64,000 nucleotides of DNA from Roseateles sp. (GTDB lineage Bacteria; Pseudomonadota; Gammaproteobacteria; Burkholderiales; Burkholderiaceae_C). The translations under genes and the position numbers were made by a program. Positions 32,164 to 41,566 of this stretch are shown piece after piece (positions within the stretch are counted from its first letter, which is position 1; every line of letters starts with the position of its first letter). The stretch lies in the NCBI GenBank assembly GCA_016790285.1, contig JAEUPJ010000025.1:62001-126000 (forward strand). Reading direction: 5' to 3'. The notes under the pieces are model-generated. The model did no database searches. It was given only the letters and a program-made list of their open reading frames with translations, and had not been told where the DNA came from.

Positions 32164-34746
32164 GTGGATCGACAAGGGATCAGGACTGGCACTGCCGGTC
32201 GCATCGAGCGTGCCGTGCGCGGCGCATGGCTGGGTGGCCTGGTGGCCGCCCTGCTCGTCGGGTGTGGCGGGGGTTCGGGCGGGAGCGCGAACGCAACGCC
32301 CGGCAACCCCGTGCCGGTGCCCACGCCGCAGGGGCCAACGCTGCTCAAGACCAGCGGCACCCAGTGGGTGGACGCCTCGGGCAAGCAGGTGCTGCTCAAG
32401 GGCGTCAACCTGGGCAACTGGCTGGTGCAGGAGTTCTGGATGATGGGCCAGGGCGGCAACGGCGTCACTGACCAATGCACGCTCGAAGCCAAGCTGACCG
32501 AACGCTTCGGCTACGACGAGAAGGAGCGGCTGATCCGGCTGTTCCGCGACAGCTGGATCACCACGCGCGACTGGGACCAGCTCAAGGCCTTTGGCTTCAA
32601 CGTCGTGCGGCTGCCCATCCTGTGGAGCGTCATCGAGGACGAGAAGAAGCCCAAGACCCTGCGCGCCGACGCCTGGAAGTACATGGACGCGAGCATCGCC
32701 GAAGCCAAGCAGCGCGGCATGTACGTGATCCTGGACCTGCACGGCGCGGCCGGCGGCCAGACGCCCAATGACCACACCGGCTGCGCCGGCCAGAACAAGT
32801 ATTGGACCGACGCCGATGCCCAGGAGCGCACGCGCTGGCTGTGGCAGCAGATCGCCACGCGCTACAAGGACGAGCCGGTCGTGGCCGCCTACGACCCGCT
32901 CAACGAGCCCTGGGGTTCCACCGCCGAGGCCATGGTCGCCCGGGTGGAGGACCTCTACAAGACCATCCGCGCCATCGACAGCCAGCACATCGTGCTGCTG
33001 CCCAGTCACTACGGCAGCATCGACGCCTACGGCAACCCGACGGCCAAGGGCATGACCAACGTGGCCTTCGAGATCCACCCCTACCCGGGCCTCTTCGGCG
33101 ACCGCCCCGGCGATACGCCCTACATGGTCCATCGCGACTGGCTGCGCTGCGGCCCCACCGGCACCACCGGCGTGTGTGCCTACGACAAACAGGTCAGCGC
33201 GCTGAAGGTGCCGCTGCTGGTGGGCGAGTTCCAGCCCTGGCAGGGCGCGGGCCTGGACCTCGGCGGGCAGATCGCGCGCGCCACCTACGACACCTACGCG
33301 AGCTACGGCTGGGCGTCCACGGCCTGGGCCTACAAGCTCGTGAGCCCGGCGGGCGGCTCGGGCCAGGGCACCTGGGGCATGGTCACCAACGCGCCCAACA
33401 CCAATGCCGACACGGGCGTGGGGCTCGTCGCCAAAGCCAGCACCTGGGACTGCGCGGGCTGGAACGCGAGCTTCGCCAATGCCTGCGCGGTGAAGGCGGC
33501 GACCATCAAGGTCGGCGGCACGGGCAGCAAGACCTACTACTTCGTCATCAAGACGGGGGCCAGCAGCGGCAGCAACCCGGACGTGAGCTTCGACCGCGTC
33601 AGCATCGTCAACACCGCGACCAACGCCGACGTCATTGCCAACGGCGGGTTCGGCGCGGCCACGGGCTGGACGACGCTCACCATCAGCGGCAGCCTCGACC
33701 TCGACTTCAACCACACGGCGGCCGACAAGGCGCCCACAGGCAGCGACGGCGCCGTGCTGCGCGTGACGCGGCCGGCGGGCGTCACCGGCGAGATCAACGG
33801 TGGCATCTACCAGGCCATCACGCTCGAAGGCGGCAGGACCTACACGCTCAGCGGTGTGTTCAAGGACAACGGCAGCAGCAACACCTGGGCTGAGATGTAC
33901 CTGCTGGACAAGCCGCCGGTGCCGGGCCGCGACGTCGTCGACATGGCCGGCAAGGTGGACTTCACCACCGCCAGCGTCGCGGAGATCGAGGCCCTGTTCA
34001 AGAGTTATGCCACGCAGCCCAACGAGGTGCATACGGGCCTTGCCCAATGGCTCGTGAGCGCGACGGCACCGGAGGTCTTCCAGCTGCCGGCGCGGCCTAC
34101 TGGCCTGAAGCTCGTCGAGGGTTCGAGCGGCCATGCGCTGAGCTGGGCGGCCAGCACGGACGCCAAGGTCACGGGCTACAACGTCTACCGCGCCAGCAGC
34201 GCGGCGGGCAACTACACGAAGCTCGCCGCCAAGGTGGCCGGCGCCAGCTACACCGACACCACGGTCACGCCGGGCGCCACCTACTACTACGTCGTCACCG
34301 CCGTGACCGCCGCCAACGAGAGCTACTACAGCGATGCAGCCAGCACCACCGTCACCGCGGTCGCCGTGCCGGCCCTGCTCCAGGCCGAGGCCTTCACCGC
34401 CATGAGCGGCGTGCAGCTGGAGGCCTGCACCGACACCGGCGGCGGCCAGGACGTGGGCTACTTCGACCCCGACGACTACATCGAGTTCAAGATCAGCGTC
34501 GCGGCAGCCGGCAACTTCACATTGGACTACCGCCTGGCCACCGCCAACGGCAGCACCGGCTTCGAGGTGTGGGTGGACGGCGTGAAGACGCTGGACGCCA
34601 TGGCCGTGCCCAACACCGGCGGCTGGCAGACCTGGGTCACGCAGACCAGCCTGCCGTTCGCCCTGAGCGCCGGCACGCACACGCTGCGGTTGAAGTCCGT
34701 GGGCAAGGAGTGGAACCTGAACTGGCTGGCGGTGAACGCCAGGTAG
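32164..34746 (+). CDS. GH5-family glucanase lipoprotein with FN3 and CBM6-like domains
   Basis: 860 residues from GTG 32164 (GGAGA upstream). The signal peptide ends in a lipobox, ALLVGC, so it is an envelope lipoprotein. The catalytic domain (about 55-400) opens VLLKGVNLGNWLVQEFW, close to exo-beta-1,3-glucanase-like GH5 enzymes; the acid/base Glu is in YDPLNEPWG and the nucleophile Glu in LLVGEFQPW. Next come a beta-sandwich resembling CBM4/9 (NGGFGAATGWTT onward), an FN3 domain (about 640-730, GYNVYRASSAAGNYTKL) and a CBM6-like end (LLQAEAFTAMSGVQLE, VGYFDPDDYIEFK). An earlier open start at 32086 would run through the operator palindrome. Target is probably a beta-glucan; subfamily uncertain. 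Confidence 0.87.
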   Translation: MDRQGIRTGTAGRIERAVRGAWLGGLVAALLVGCGGGSGGSANATPGNPVPVPTPQGPTLLKTSGTQWVDASGKQVLLKGVNLGNWLVQEFWMMGQGGNGVTDQCTLEAKLTERFGYDEKERLIRLFRDSWITTRDWDQLKAFGFNVVRLPILWSVIEDEKKPKTLRADAWKYMDASIAEAKQRGMYVILDLHGAAGGQTPNDHTGCAGQNKYWTDADAQERTRWLWQQIATRYKDEPVVAAYDPLNEPWGSTAEAMVARVEDLYKTIRAIDSQHIVLLPSHYGSIDAYGNPTAKGMTNVAFEIHPYPGLFGDRPGDTPYMVHRDWLRCGPTGTTGVCAYDKQVSALKVPLLVGEFQPWQGAGLDLGGQIARATYDTYASYGWASTAWAYKLVSPAGGSGQGTWGMVTNAPNTNADTGVGLVAKASTWDCAGWNASFANACAVKAATIKVGGTGSKTYYFVIKTGASSGSNPDVSFDRVSIVNTATNADVIANGGFGAATGWTTLTISGSLDLDFNHTAADKAPTGSDGAVLRVTRPAGVTGEINGGIYQAITLEGGRTYTLSGVFKDNGSSNTWAEMYLLDKPPVPGRDVVDMAGKVDFTTASVAEIEALFKSYATQPNEVHTGLAQWLVSATAPEVFQLPARPTGLKLVEGSSGHALSWAASTDAKVTGYNVYRASSAAGNYTKLAAKVAGASYTDTTVTPGATYYYVVTAVTAANESYYSDAASTTVTAVAVPALLQAEAFTAMSGVQLEACTDTGGGQDVGYFDPDDYIEFKISVAAAGNFTLDYRLATANGSTGFEVWVDGVKTLDAMAVPNTGGWQTWVTQTSLPFALSAGTHTLRLKSVGKEWNLNWLAVNAR

Positions 34747-34787
34747 GCGCGGGCGGCGCACGTTGACCGGCCGCCATTCGTGCAGAA

Positions 34788-34801
34788 TGGTTGCGCTATC
34801 A
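34788..34801 (+). promoter_or_regulatory. xyl-box-like operator before the SGNH hydrolase gene
   Basis: TGGTTGCGCTATCA matches TGGTAGCGCTAACA, the xyl-box I recall for LacI-type XylR in xanthomonads, at 12 of 14 positions. It lies 29 bases before the GTG start at 34830. Confidence 0.6.
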
Positions 34802-34829
34802 ACTTGCGCCCTCCGCTGGCGCCATTGCC

Positions 34830-36134
34830 GTGACCGACGCCACCCTGACGCGCCCGTGCCTTGACCTCCGCCGCAGGGCCCTGGCGTGGTCGCTGCTGCT
34901 GCCGCTTGGGTTGGGGCTGGCCGCTTGCGCCTCGGCGCCGCCGCCTGCGGCGCCTGCCTGGCAGGCCGCCTGGGGCAGCGCCATGCTCGCCCAGCCCGCG
35001 GCGGCGTCGCCCTGGCGCGGGCCGCTGCGTGACGTGAGCCTGCGCCAGGTCGTGCGCTTGAGCGTGGCGGGCGAGGTCTGGCGCGTGCGCGTGAGCAACC
35101 TGTTCGGCGACGAGCCGCTGGTGCTGGGCTCGGCCACCCTGACGAGGGTGACGGCGCTGGACCCCGAGCCGGCGCTGGATGCGACCACGCAGGTGGCGCT
35201 GCAGTTCGCGGGCCGGCGCGACGTGGTCGTGCCACCGCACGAGGAAGCCTGGAGCGACCCGGTCGCGCAGCGGCTGCCTGCGGGGGCTGACGTCGCCGTG
35301 CAGTGGCATGTGCGCGCCGGCCCGGCCCAGGCCAGCGTGCATCCGGGCTCGCGCATCAAGAGCTGGTCCCTGGCCGGCAGCCACGCCAACGAGGCGGCCT
35401 GGCCCGGCGCCACGCCGCAGGATGGGTGGTGGCACCTCGCGGCTGTCGATGTGCAGGCGGCGCAGCCCCGGCCCGTGCTCGTGGCCACGGGCGACTCCAT
35501 CACCGATGGCTACGGCGTGCCCCCGGGCAGCTACCAGCGCTGGACGGACGCACTCGCTCGCCGTCTCGCCGCCGCGCAGCGCGACGTGGCCGTGGTCAAC
35601 ACCGGCATCGGCGGCGGGCGCTTGTTGCGTGACGGACTGGGCCCCTCGCTGGTGTCGCGCTTCGAGCGCGACGTGCTCGCGCGCAGCGGCGTGACGCACG
35701 CCGTCGTGCTGGTCGGTGTGAACGACCTCGGCGCGAGCCACCGTGGGCAGGCCACGACGCCAGGCTCACGCGCGGCCTTGCTCGACGAACTCAAGGCCGG
35801 CTTCACCGACCTGGCGCGGCGCGCCCGCGCGGCGGGTGTGTGCCTCATCGGCGCCACCGTCATGCCCTACGGCGGCAGCGGCTACTACGCCCCCCAGCCC
35901 GAGAACGAGGCGGACCGGCAGGCGCTCAACGCCTGGCTGCGCGAGCCCGGGCGCTTCGACGCGCTGGTGGATTTCGACGCGCTGATGCGCGACCCCGCGC
36001 GGCCCACGCACCTGCGCGCCGACATCGACAACGACGGCCTGCACCCGTCGCTTGCCGGCTACCGCGCGATGGCCGAGGCCTTCCCGCTGCAGGTGCTGGA
36101 GCGGCGCTGCGCCCCGGGCGTCAACGCCCCTTGA
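34830..36134 (+). CDS. SGNH/GDSL hydrolase lipoprotein
   Basis: 434 residues from GTG 34830, with a lipoprotein signal ending LGLAAC. A beta-rich domain (about 50-210, VVRLSVAGEVWRVRVSNLFG) precedes the hydrolase. SGNH blocks are in order: VATGDSITDGYG (Ser nucleophile), NTGIGGGRLL (Gly), LVGVNDLG (Asn) and NDGLHPSLAGYRAMA (catalytic Asp and His). Such enzymes hydrolyse esters; in a xylan locus a deacetylase or ferulate/glucuronoyl-ester cleaving role is plausible, but substrate is not readable. A xyl-box-like operator sits just upstream. The end overlaps the convergent RraA-family gene by 14 bases. Confidence 0.85.
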   Translation: MTDATLTRPCLDLRRRALAWSLLLPLGLGLAACASAPPPAAPAWQAAWGSAMLAQPAAASPWRGPLRDVSLRQVVRLSVAGEVWRVRVSNLFGDEPLVLGSATLTRVTALDPEPALDATTQVALQFAGRRDVVVPPHEEAWSDPVAQRLPAGADVAVQWHVRAGPAQASVHPGSRIKSWSLAGSHANEAAWPGATPQDGWWHLAAVDVQAAQPRPVLVATGDSITDGYGVPPGSYQRWTDALARRLAAAQRDVAVVNTGIGGGRLLRDGLGPSLVSRFERDVLARSGVTHAVVLVGVNDLGASHRGQATTPGSRAALLDELKAGFTDLARRARAAGVCLIGATVMPYGGSGYYAPQPENEADRQALNAWLREPGRFDALVDFDALMRDPARPTHLRADIDNDGLHPSLAGYRAMAEAFPLQVLERRCAPGVNAP

Positions 36135-36831
36135 GCTGGCGCCAGGCGGCGAAGTCGGCCGCCACGTCGGCGTCTGTCGGGGGGTAGAGCCCCAGCACGC
36201 TGCGCCCGGCCAGCACCTTTTCCTGCACGTAGTCCTCGAAGACGGTCATCTCGACGGCTTCGTTGGCGATGTCGCCGGCCAGGTGGGCCGGGATGACGAT
36301 GACGCCCTCGGCGTCCCCCACGACGATGTCGCCCGGGAAGACCGGCGCGTCACCGCAACCGATGGGTTCGTTGATCGCGATGGCCTGGTGCAGCGTCAGG
36401 TTGGTGGGCGCGCTCGGGCGTGAGTGGTAGGCCGGCATCGTGTACCTCGCGATGTCGGGGCTGTCGCGAAAGCCGCCGTCCGTCACGACGCCGGCCACGC
36501 CGCGCACCATGAGCCGGGCCACGAGGATGCCGCCGGCCGACGCCGCACGCGCGTCCTTGCGGCTGTCGATGACAAGCACGGCGCCGGGCGGGCACTCCTC
36601 CACCGCCTTGCGCTGCGGGTGGGCGCGGTCCTTGAACACGGCGATGTCGTTCAGGTCCTCGCGCGCCGGCATGTAGCGCAGCGTGTAGGCGGGGCCCACC
36701 ATGTTGGGCAGGCCGGGGTTGAGCGGGCGCACGTCCTGGATGAACTGGTGGCGCAAGCCGCGCTTGAAGAGGGCGGTGCACAGCGTGGCGGTGCTCACGC
36801 CCATGAGTTTCTGGCGGGTGTCGGGGTTCAT
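36121..36831 (-). CDS. RraA-family protein (aldolase/decarboxylase-like)
   Basis: A 236-residue RraA-like protein with GPAYTLRYMP, PGAVLVIDSRKDARAASAGGILVARLMVRGVAGVVTDGGFRDSPDI (in pieces) and CGDAPVFPGDIVVGDAEGVIVIPAHLA. GG-lid and D-G-x-R-D motifs (TDGGFRD) are those used for divalent metal and keto-acid binding in HMG/CHA-type aldolases. It directly follows the IlvD-family dehydratase (2 bases), so it may cleave or decarboxylate the 2-keto-3-deoxy product of that enzyme. The RraA name also covers RNase E inhibitors; the catalytic reading comes from context. Confidence 0.82.
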   Translation of the reverse strand: MNPDTRQKLMGVSTATLCTALFKRGLRHQFIQDVRPLNPGLPNMVGPAYTLRYMPAREDLNDIAVFKDRAHPQRKAVEECPPGAVLVIDSRKDARAASAGGILVARLMVRGVAGVVTDGGFRDSPDIARYTMPAYHSRPSAPTNLTLHQAIAINEPIGCGDAPVFPGDIVVGDAEGVIVIPAHLAGDIANEAVEMTVFEDYVQEKVLAGRSVLGLYPPTDADVAADFAAWRQLKGR

Positions 36832-36833
36832 GC

Positions 36834-38561
36834 TCAGTAGATGACGGGCTCCGGCACCGGGGCACCGAAGCTGGTTTCGAGGAAGTCGAAGTCACAGCCC
36901 TCGTGGGCCTGCAGGATGTGCCGGCCGAACATCCAGCCGTAGCCGCGCTCGTAGCGCGGCGGCGGGGGCGTCCAGGCGGCGCGGCGTGCGGCGAGTTCGT
37001 CGTCGCTGACCTCGAGGTGGATGGTGCGGGCCGGCACGTCGACGGTGATGCGGTCGCCCGTGCGCACGAGCGCCAGCGGCCCGCCGATGAAGGCCTCCGG
37101 GCTGCAGTGCAGCAGGCAGCCGCCATAGCTCGTGCCGCTCATGCGCGCATCGGACAGGCGCAGCATGTCCGTCACGCCGGCTTTCAGCAGCTTGGTCGGG
37201 ATGGGCAGCATGCCCCACTCCGGCATGCCCGCGCCCTTGGGCCCCGCATTGCGCAGCACGAGGATGTCGTCGCCCGTCACGTCCAGCTCGGGGTCGTCCA
37301 CCGCGGCCTTCAGGCTCGGGTAGTCGTCGAAGACGAGCGCCCGGCCGGTGTGGCGCAGCAGGTGGGGCGCCACGGCGCTGGGCTTGATGACGACACCGTC
37401 GGGCGCCAGGTTGCCGCGCAGCACGGCCAGGGCGCCCTCGGCGTAGATGGGGTTGCCCAGCGGGCGGATCACGTCGTCGTTGAAGACCTGCGCGCCGGCG
37501 ATGTTGTCGCCCACGGTGCGGCCGTTCACGGTCAGCGCCGCGAGGTCGAGCTTGGCCGCCATCACCTTCATCAGCGCGGGCAGGCCACCGGCGTAGAAGA
37601 AGTCTTCCATCAGGTAGCGGTCGCCGCTGGGCCGGATGTTGGCGATGACGCCCACGTGGCGGCTCGCGGCGTCGAAGTCGTCCAGCGTGACTGCCAGCCC
37701 CGCGCGGCGGCTGATGGCCACGAGGTGGATGATGGCGTTGGTGCTGCAGCCCATGGCCATGGCCACGGCGATCGCATTGGCGAAGCTGCCGCGCGAGAGC
37801 AGCCGTGCGGGCGTGAGGTCGTCCCACACCATCTGCACGATGCGCCGGCCGCATTCGGCCGACATGCGCACGTGGTTGGCGTCCGGCGCGGGGATGCTGC
37901 TGGCGCCCGGCAGCGTGAAGCCCAGCGCCTCGGCAATGCCCATCATCGTGGCGGCCGTGCCCATGGTCATGCAGGTGCCGTGGCTGCGCGCGATGCCGGC
38001 CTCCATCTCGGCCCAGGCCTCGTCGGAGAGTCGCCCGGCGCGGCGTTCGTCCCAGTACTTGAAAGCGTCCGACCCCGAGCCCAGCACCTGGCCGCGCCAG
38101 TTGCCGCGCAGCATCGGGCCCGCGGGCAGGTAGATGCAGGGCAGGCCCATGCTGAGCGCGCCCATCAGCAGCCCCGGCGTGGTCTTGTCGCAGCCGCCCA
38201 TCAGTACCGCGCCGTCCACCGGGTGGCTGCGCAGCAGCTCCTCCGTCTCCATCGCGAGGAAGTTGCGGTAGAGCATGGACGTGGGCTTGACCATGCTCTC
38301 CGACAGCGAGATGGCCGGCAGCTCCAGCGGCCAGCCGCCGGCCTGAAGGATGCCGCGCTTGACGTCCTCCACCCGCTGCTTGAAGTGCGTGTGGCACTGG
38401 TTGGCATCGCTCCAGGTGTTGACGATGGCGATCACCGGTTTGCCGATGAAGTCCTCGGCGGCATAGCCCATCTGCAGCACGCGGCTGCGGTGGCCGAAGC
38501 TGCGGAAATCGTCCTTGGCAAACCAGCGCGCGCTGCGCAGGTCTTGGGGCTGTCGGGTCAT
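36834..38561 (-). CDS. IlvD/Edd-family pentonate (xylonate/arabonate) dehydratase
   Basis: 575 residues, full length for the sugar-acid branch of the IlvD/Edd family. Iron-sulfur ligands appear in GGCDKTTPG (about 125-133) and SHGTCMTMGTAATMMG (about 190-205); CSTNAIIHLVAISRRAG, RPSGDRYLMEDFFYAGGLPALM and the C-terminal DARMSGTSYGGCLLHCSPE are characteristic. The KTTP variant is common in L-arabonate, D-xylonate and D-fuconate dehydratases, which convert the aldonate to 2-keto-3-deoxy-pentonate. It is cotranscribed with the RraA-family gene and shares an upstream region and xyl-box-like operator with the divergent GH2 gene. Confidence 0.9.
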   Translation of the reverse strand: MTRQPQDLRSARWFAKDDFRSFGHRSRVLQMGYAAEDFIGKPVIAIVNTWSDANQCHTHFKQRVEDVKRGILQAGGWPLELPAISLSESMVKPTSMLYRNFLAMETEELLRSHPVDGAVLMGGCDKTTPGLLMGALSMGLPCIYLPAGPMLRGNWRGQVLGSGSDAFKYWDERRAGRLSDEAWAEMEAGIARSHGTCMTMGTAATMMGIAEALGFTLPGASSIPAPDANHVRMSAECGRRIVQMVWDDLTPARLLSRGSFANAIAVAMAMGCSTNAIIHLVAISRRAGLAVTLDDFDAASRHVGVIANIRPSGDRYLMEDFFYAGGLPALMKVMAAKLDLAALTVNGRTVGDNIAGAQVFNDDVIRPLGNPIYAEGALAVLRGNLAPDGVVIKPSAVAPHLLRHTGRALVFDDYPSLKAAVDDPELDVTGDDILVLRNAGPKGAGMPEWGMLPIPTKLLKAGVTDMLRLSDARMSGTSYGGCLLHCSPEAFIGGPLALVRTGDRITVDVPARTIHLEVSDDELAARRAAWTPPPPRYERGYGWMFGRHILQAHEGCDFDFLETSFGAPVPEPVIY

Positions 38562-38607
38562 GGGAAGGTGCGGCAGGGCGGGCGCGCCCCGTTGTCTCGG
38601 TTCATTA

Positions 38608-38621
38608 TGGGAGCGCTATCA
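38608..38621. promoter_or_regulatory. xyl-box-like operator between dehydratase and GH2 genes
   Basis: TGGGAGCGCTATCA matches TGGTAGCGCTAACA at 12 of 14 positions, centred in the 131-base gap between divergent starts at 38561 and 38693. It could control both units. Confidence 0.6.
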
Positions 38622-38692
38622 TCGCATCGGTTCTGGCTGACTTGCTCAGCGTTTTCACCCAAACGGCCCTCCGCTGCCCCCGCTGCTCCACC

Positions 38693-41503
38693 ATGCCCCT
38701 GACCGCCTGGCGTTTGCCCTTGAGCCCCGTCGTCCTGCTCACCCTGCTGCTCGGCAGCCTCGCGGCGCCGGCCTCGGCCCAGCGCCTGCTGCCCGACCGG
38801 CAGTCGGCGCAGCTGGCGCCGCGTGAACGCATTCCGCTGGACAGCGGCTGGCGCTTTCGCCGCGGCGACCCCGACGACGCCTCGGCCGCGCTGCGCTACG
38901 ACCACCGGCCCGAGGTCCGGCAGACCGCGGACGGCCGTGTGGCCGATGCCCGTCCTGAGGATGCCGAGCGCGTGCAGGCCGATGGCCGCCCGGTGCTCAA
39001 GCCCTGGATCCTGCCGAGCGCCAACGCCTTCATCGCCGACCCCGCGCGCCGCCACATCCGCCCGAGCGGCGACCCCGGCGGCGAGTTGCCGGTGGTGCAG
39101 CCGGGCTATGACGACAGCGCCTGGCAGGCCATCACGCTGCCGCACGACTGGGCCATCGCCGGCCCCTTCCTGGCGACCGGGCCTTACGGCGGCATGGGCC
39201 GGTTGCAGACCTGGGGGCCGGTCTGGTACCGCCACAAGCTCGACATCCCGGCGCACGACCGCGGCCGCTCGGTTTTCCTGGATGTGGACGGTGCCATGGC
39301 CTACGCCACCGTCTGGCTCAATGGCCGGCTCGTGGGCGGCTGGCCCTATGGCTACAACTCATGGCGCCTGGACCTGACGCCCCATCTGCGCCCGGGCGGT
39401 GTGAACCAACTGGCCATCCGGCTGGACAGCCCGCCCGAGTCGGCGCGCTGGTATCCGGGTGCGGGCCTGTACCGCCGCGTGTGGCTCACCAAGACGGCGC
39501 CGGTGCACGTGGGCCACTGGGGCAGCGTGGTGCGCACGCCCGAGGTGTCGGCCGCGCGTGCCACGGTGGAGCTCGGGCTGACGCTGGCCAACCACGGCAG
39601 CCGCCCGGCGCGCGTGGACGTCACGACCGAGTTCTTCGCACTCGATGCCGAGGGCCGTGTGCAAGGCCCGGCCGTCGCGCGGCTGCGCCAGCCGGGTGTC
39701 ACGGTGCCCGCGCGCGCCGAGCAGGTGGCGCGTGGCCAGGTCGTCATCCGTTCTCCCCGGCTGTGGGGGCCGCCGCCCGCTCAGCGACCTCACCGCTACC
39801 TGGCGCGCACGACGCTGACCCAGGCCGGCCGCGCGCTGGATGCCTACGAAACCCGCTTCGGTATCCGCACGCTGAAGCTGGACCCCGAGACCGGCCTGCA
39901 GGTCAACGGCCAGCCGCTGAAGCTGCAAGGCGTCAACCAGCATCACGACCTCGGGGCGCTCGGCGCGGCCTTCAACCCGCGCGCCGCTGAGCGCCAGCTG
40001 GAGCTGCTGCAGGCCATGGGTGCCAACGCCATCCGCCTGGCGCACAACCCGCCCGCGCCTGAGCTGCTGGAGCTGACCGACCGCCTCGGCCTGCTCGTCA
40101 TCGACGAGATCTTCGACGCGTGGGCGCGCAAGAAGACGCCGCTGGACTTCCACCTCATCTTTGCGGACTGGCACGAGCCCGACCTGCGCGCCATGCTGCG
40201 CCGCGACCGCAACCACCCGTCGGTGCTGATGTGGAGCATCGGCAACGAGGTGGGCGAGCAGTACACCGGCGAAGCGGGTGCGGCCATCGCGCGGCGGCTG
40301 CACCAGATCGTGCGTGAGGAGGACCCCACCCGCCCCACCACCACGGCCATGAACTTCGCCAAGCCCGACATGCCGCTGCCGGCCGAGGTCGACGTCATCG
40401 GGCTGAACTACCAGGGCGAAGGCATCCGCCAGGACCCCGAGTTCGAAGGCACCGACCGCATCCGCACGCCGCCGCAGTACCCGGGCTTTCGGGCGCGCTT
40501 TCCGGGCAAGCCCGTGCTCAGCAGCGAGACGGCCTCGGCCTTCAGCAGCCGCGGGGTGTATCTCTTCCCGGTGACGCCGGCGCAGAGCTCCATCACGCGC
40601 GACGGCCGTGGCGGCGACTCGGTGGCGCGCCAGGTCAGCGCCTACGAGCTGTATGCGGTGGATTTCGGCGCCTCGGCCGACAAGGTCTTCGCCGCGCTCG
40701 ACCGCCATCCCTTCGTGGCCGGCGAGTTCGTCTGGACCGGCTTCGACTACCTCGGCGAACCCACGCCCTACTACGAGGCGCGCTCGTCCTACTCCGGCAT
40801 CCTGGACCTTGCCGGTTTCCCGAAGGACCGCTACTGGCTCTACCAGTCGCGCTGGCGGCCCGACCTGCCCATGGCCCACCTGCTGCCGCACTGGACCTGG
40901 CCCGAGCGGGTGGGCCAGGTCACGCCGGTGCATGTGTTCACGAGCGGCGACGAGGGCGAACTCTTCATCAACGGCCGCTCGCAAGGGCGCCGCAAGAAGG
41001 GCGCCAACGAGCACCGGCTGCGCTGGGATGAGGTCATCTACGAGCCGGGCGAGATCGAGGTCGTCACCTGGCGCGATGGCCAGCCCTGGGCCCGCGACAC
41101 CGTGCGCACCGCGGGCGAGGCTGCCGGCCTGCACCTGGCCGCCGACCGCACCGTGCTGCGTGCCAACGGCGAGGACCTCGCCTTCATCACCGTGCGCATC
41201 GTCGACGCGGCGGGGCGAATCGTGCCGCGTGCCGCGCACCGGTTGCGCTTCAGCCTGCAGGGCCCGGGCGAGATCGTGGCCACCGACAACGGCGACGCGA
41301 CGAGCTTCGAGCCCTTCCCGTCACCCACGCGCCATGCCTTCAGCGGCCAGGCCCTGGTCATCGTCAAGGCGACGGGCGCAGGGGCGCTGACGCTGCGGGC
41401 ACAGGCCGAGGGCTTGGAGGGCGGCGAGCTGGTGCTGACCGGGCGCGAAGCCGCACCTGACAGCCCGGCACGCCGTCATGGGGTGACGCCGGTGCGTCGG
41501 TGA
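38693..41503 (+). CDS. Exported GH2-family glycosidase (beta-galactosidase-like)
   Basis: 936 residues from ATG 38693, with a signal peptide (LSPVVLLTLLLGSLAAPASA). The order is a sugar-binding domain (LPHDWAIAGPF, GGMGRLQTWGPVWYR), an immunoglobulin-like domain, a TIM barrel with HHDLGALGAAFN, IRLAHNPPAPELL and the acid/base Glu in VLMWSIGNEVGEQ, the nucleophile Glu in VLSSETASAFSS, and a C-terminal region (GEIEVVTWRDGQPWARDTV, GPGEIVATDNGDAT). It resembles periplasmic beta-galactosidases but could act on other beta- or arabino-side chains of hemicellulose. The 41-residue insert early in the protein (EVRQTADGRVADARPEDAER) is unusual for the family. A xyl-box-like site precedes it. Confidence 0.9.
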   Translation: MPLTAWRLPLSPVVLLTLLLGSLAAPASAQRLLPDRQSAQLAPRERIPLDSGWRFRRGDPDDASAALRYDHRPEVRQTADGRVADARPEDAERVQADGRPVLKPWILPSANAFIADPARRHIRPSGDPGGELPVVQPGYDDSAWQAITLPHDWAIAGPFLATGPYGGMGRLQTWGPVWYRHKLDIPAHDRGRSVFLDVDGAMAYATVWLNGRLVGGWPYGYNSWRLDLTPHLRPGGVNQLAIRLDSPPESARWYPGAGLYRRVWLTKTAPVHVGHWGSVVRTPEVSAARATVELGLTLANHGSRPARVDVTTEFFALDAEGRVQGPAVARLRQPGVTVPARAEQVARGQVVIRSPRLWGPPPAQRPHRYLARTTLTQAGRALDAYETRFGIRTLKLDPETGLQVNGQPLKLQGVNQHHDLGALGAAFNPRAAERQLELLQAMGANAIRLAHNPPAPELLELTDRLGLLVIDEIFDAWARKKTPLDFHLIFADWHEPDLRAMLRRDRNHPSVLMWSIGNEVGEQYTGEAGAAIARRLHQIVREEDPTRPTTTAMNFAKPDMPLPAEVDVIGLNYQGEGIRQDPEFEGTDRIRTPPQYPGFRARFPGKPVLSSETASAFSSRGVYLFPVTPAQSSITRDGRGGDSVARQVSAYELYAVDFGASADKVFAALDRHPFVAGEFVWTGFDYLGEPTPYYEARSSYSGILDLAGFPKDRYWLYQSRWRPDLPMAHLLPHWTWPERVGQVTPVHVFTSGDEGELFINGRSQGRRKKGANEHRLRWDEVIYEPGEIEVVTWRDGQPWARDTVRTAGEAAGLHLAADRTVLRANGEDLAFITVRIVDAAGRIVPRAAHRLRFSLQGPGEIVATDNGDATSFEPFPSPTRHAFSGQALVIVKATGAGALTLRAQAEGLEGGELVLTGREAAPDSPARRHGVTPVRR

Positions 41504-41566
41504 CCGATGGCGTGAAGGATGTGCGCGGGTTCGACGCCCTTGAAGGCCCGGCCGAGTGACGGCTGC

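Noticed and set aside
31648-35235. A 1195-codon open frame on the minus strand
   Set aside because: It runs antisense through the GH5 and SGNH genes and part of a membrane-protein gene; composition is that of a shadow frame.
36121-36831. Naming the RraA-family gene as the RNase E inhibitor RraA
   Set aside because: Its place after a pentonate dehydratase and its metal/keto-acid motif fit the enzymatic branch of the family better.
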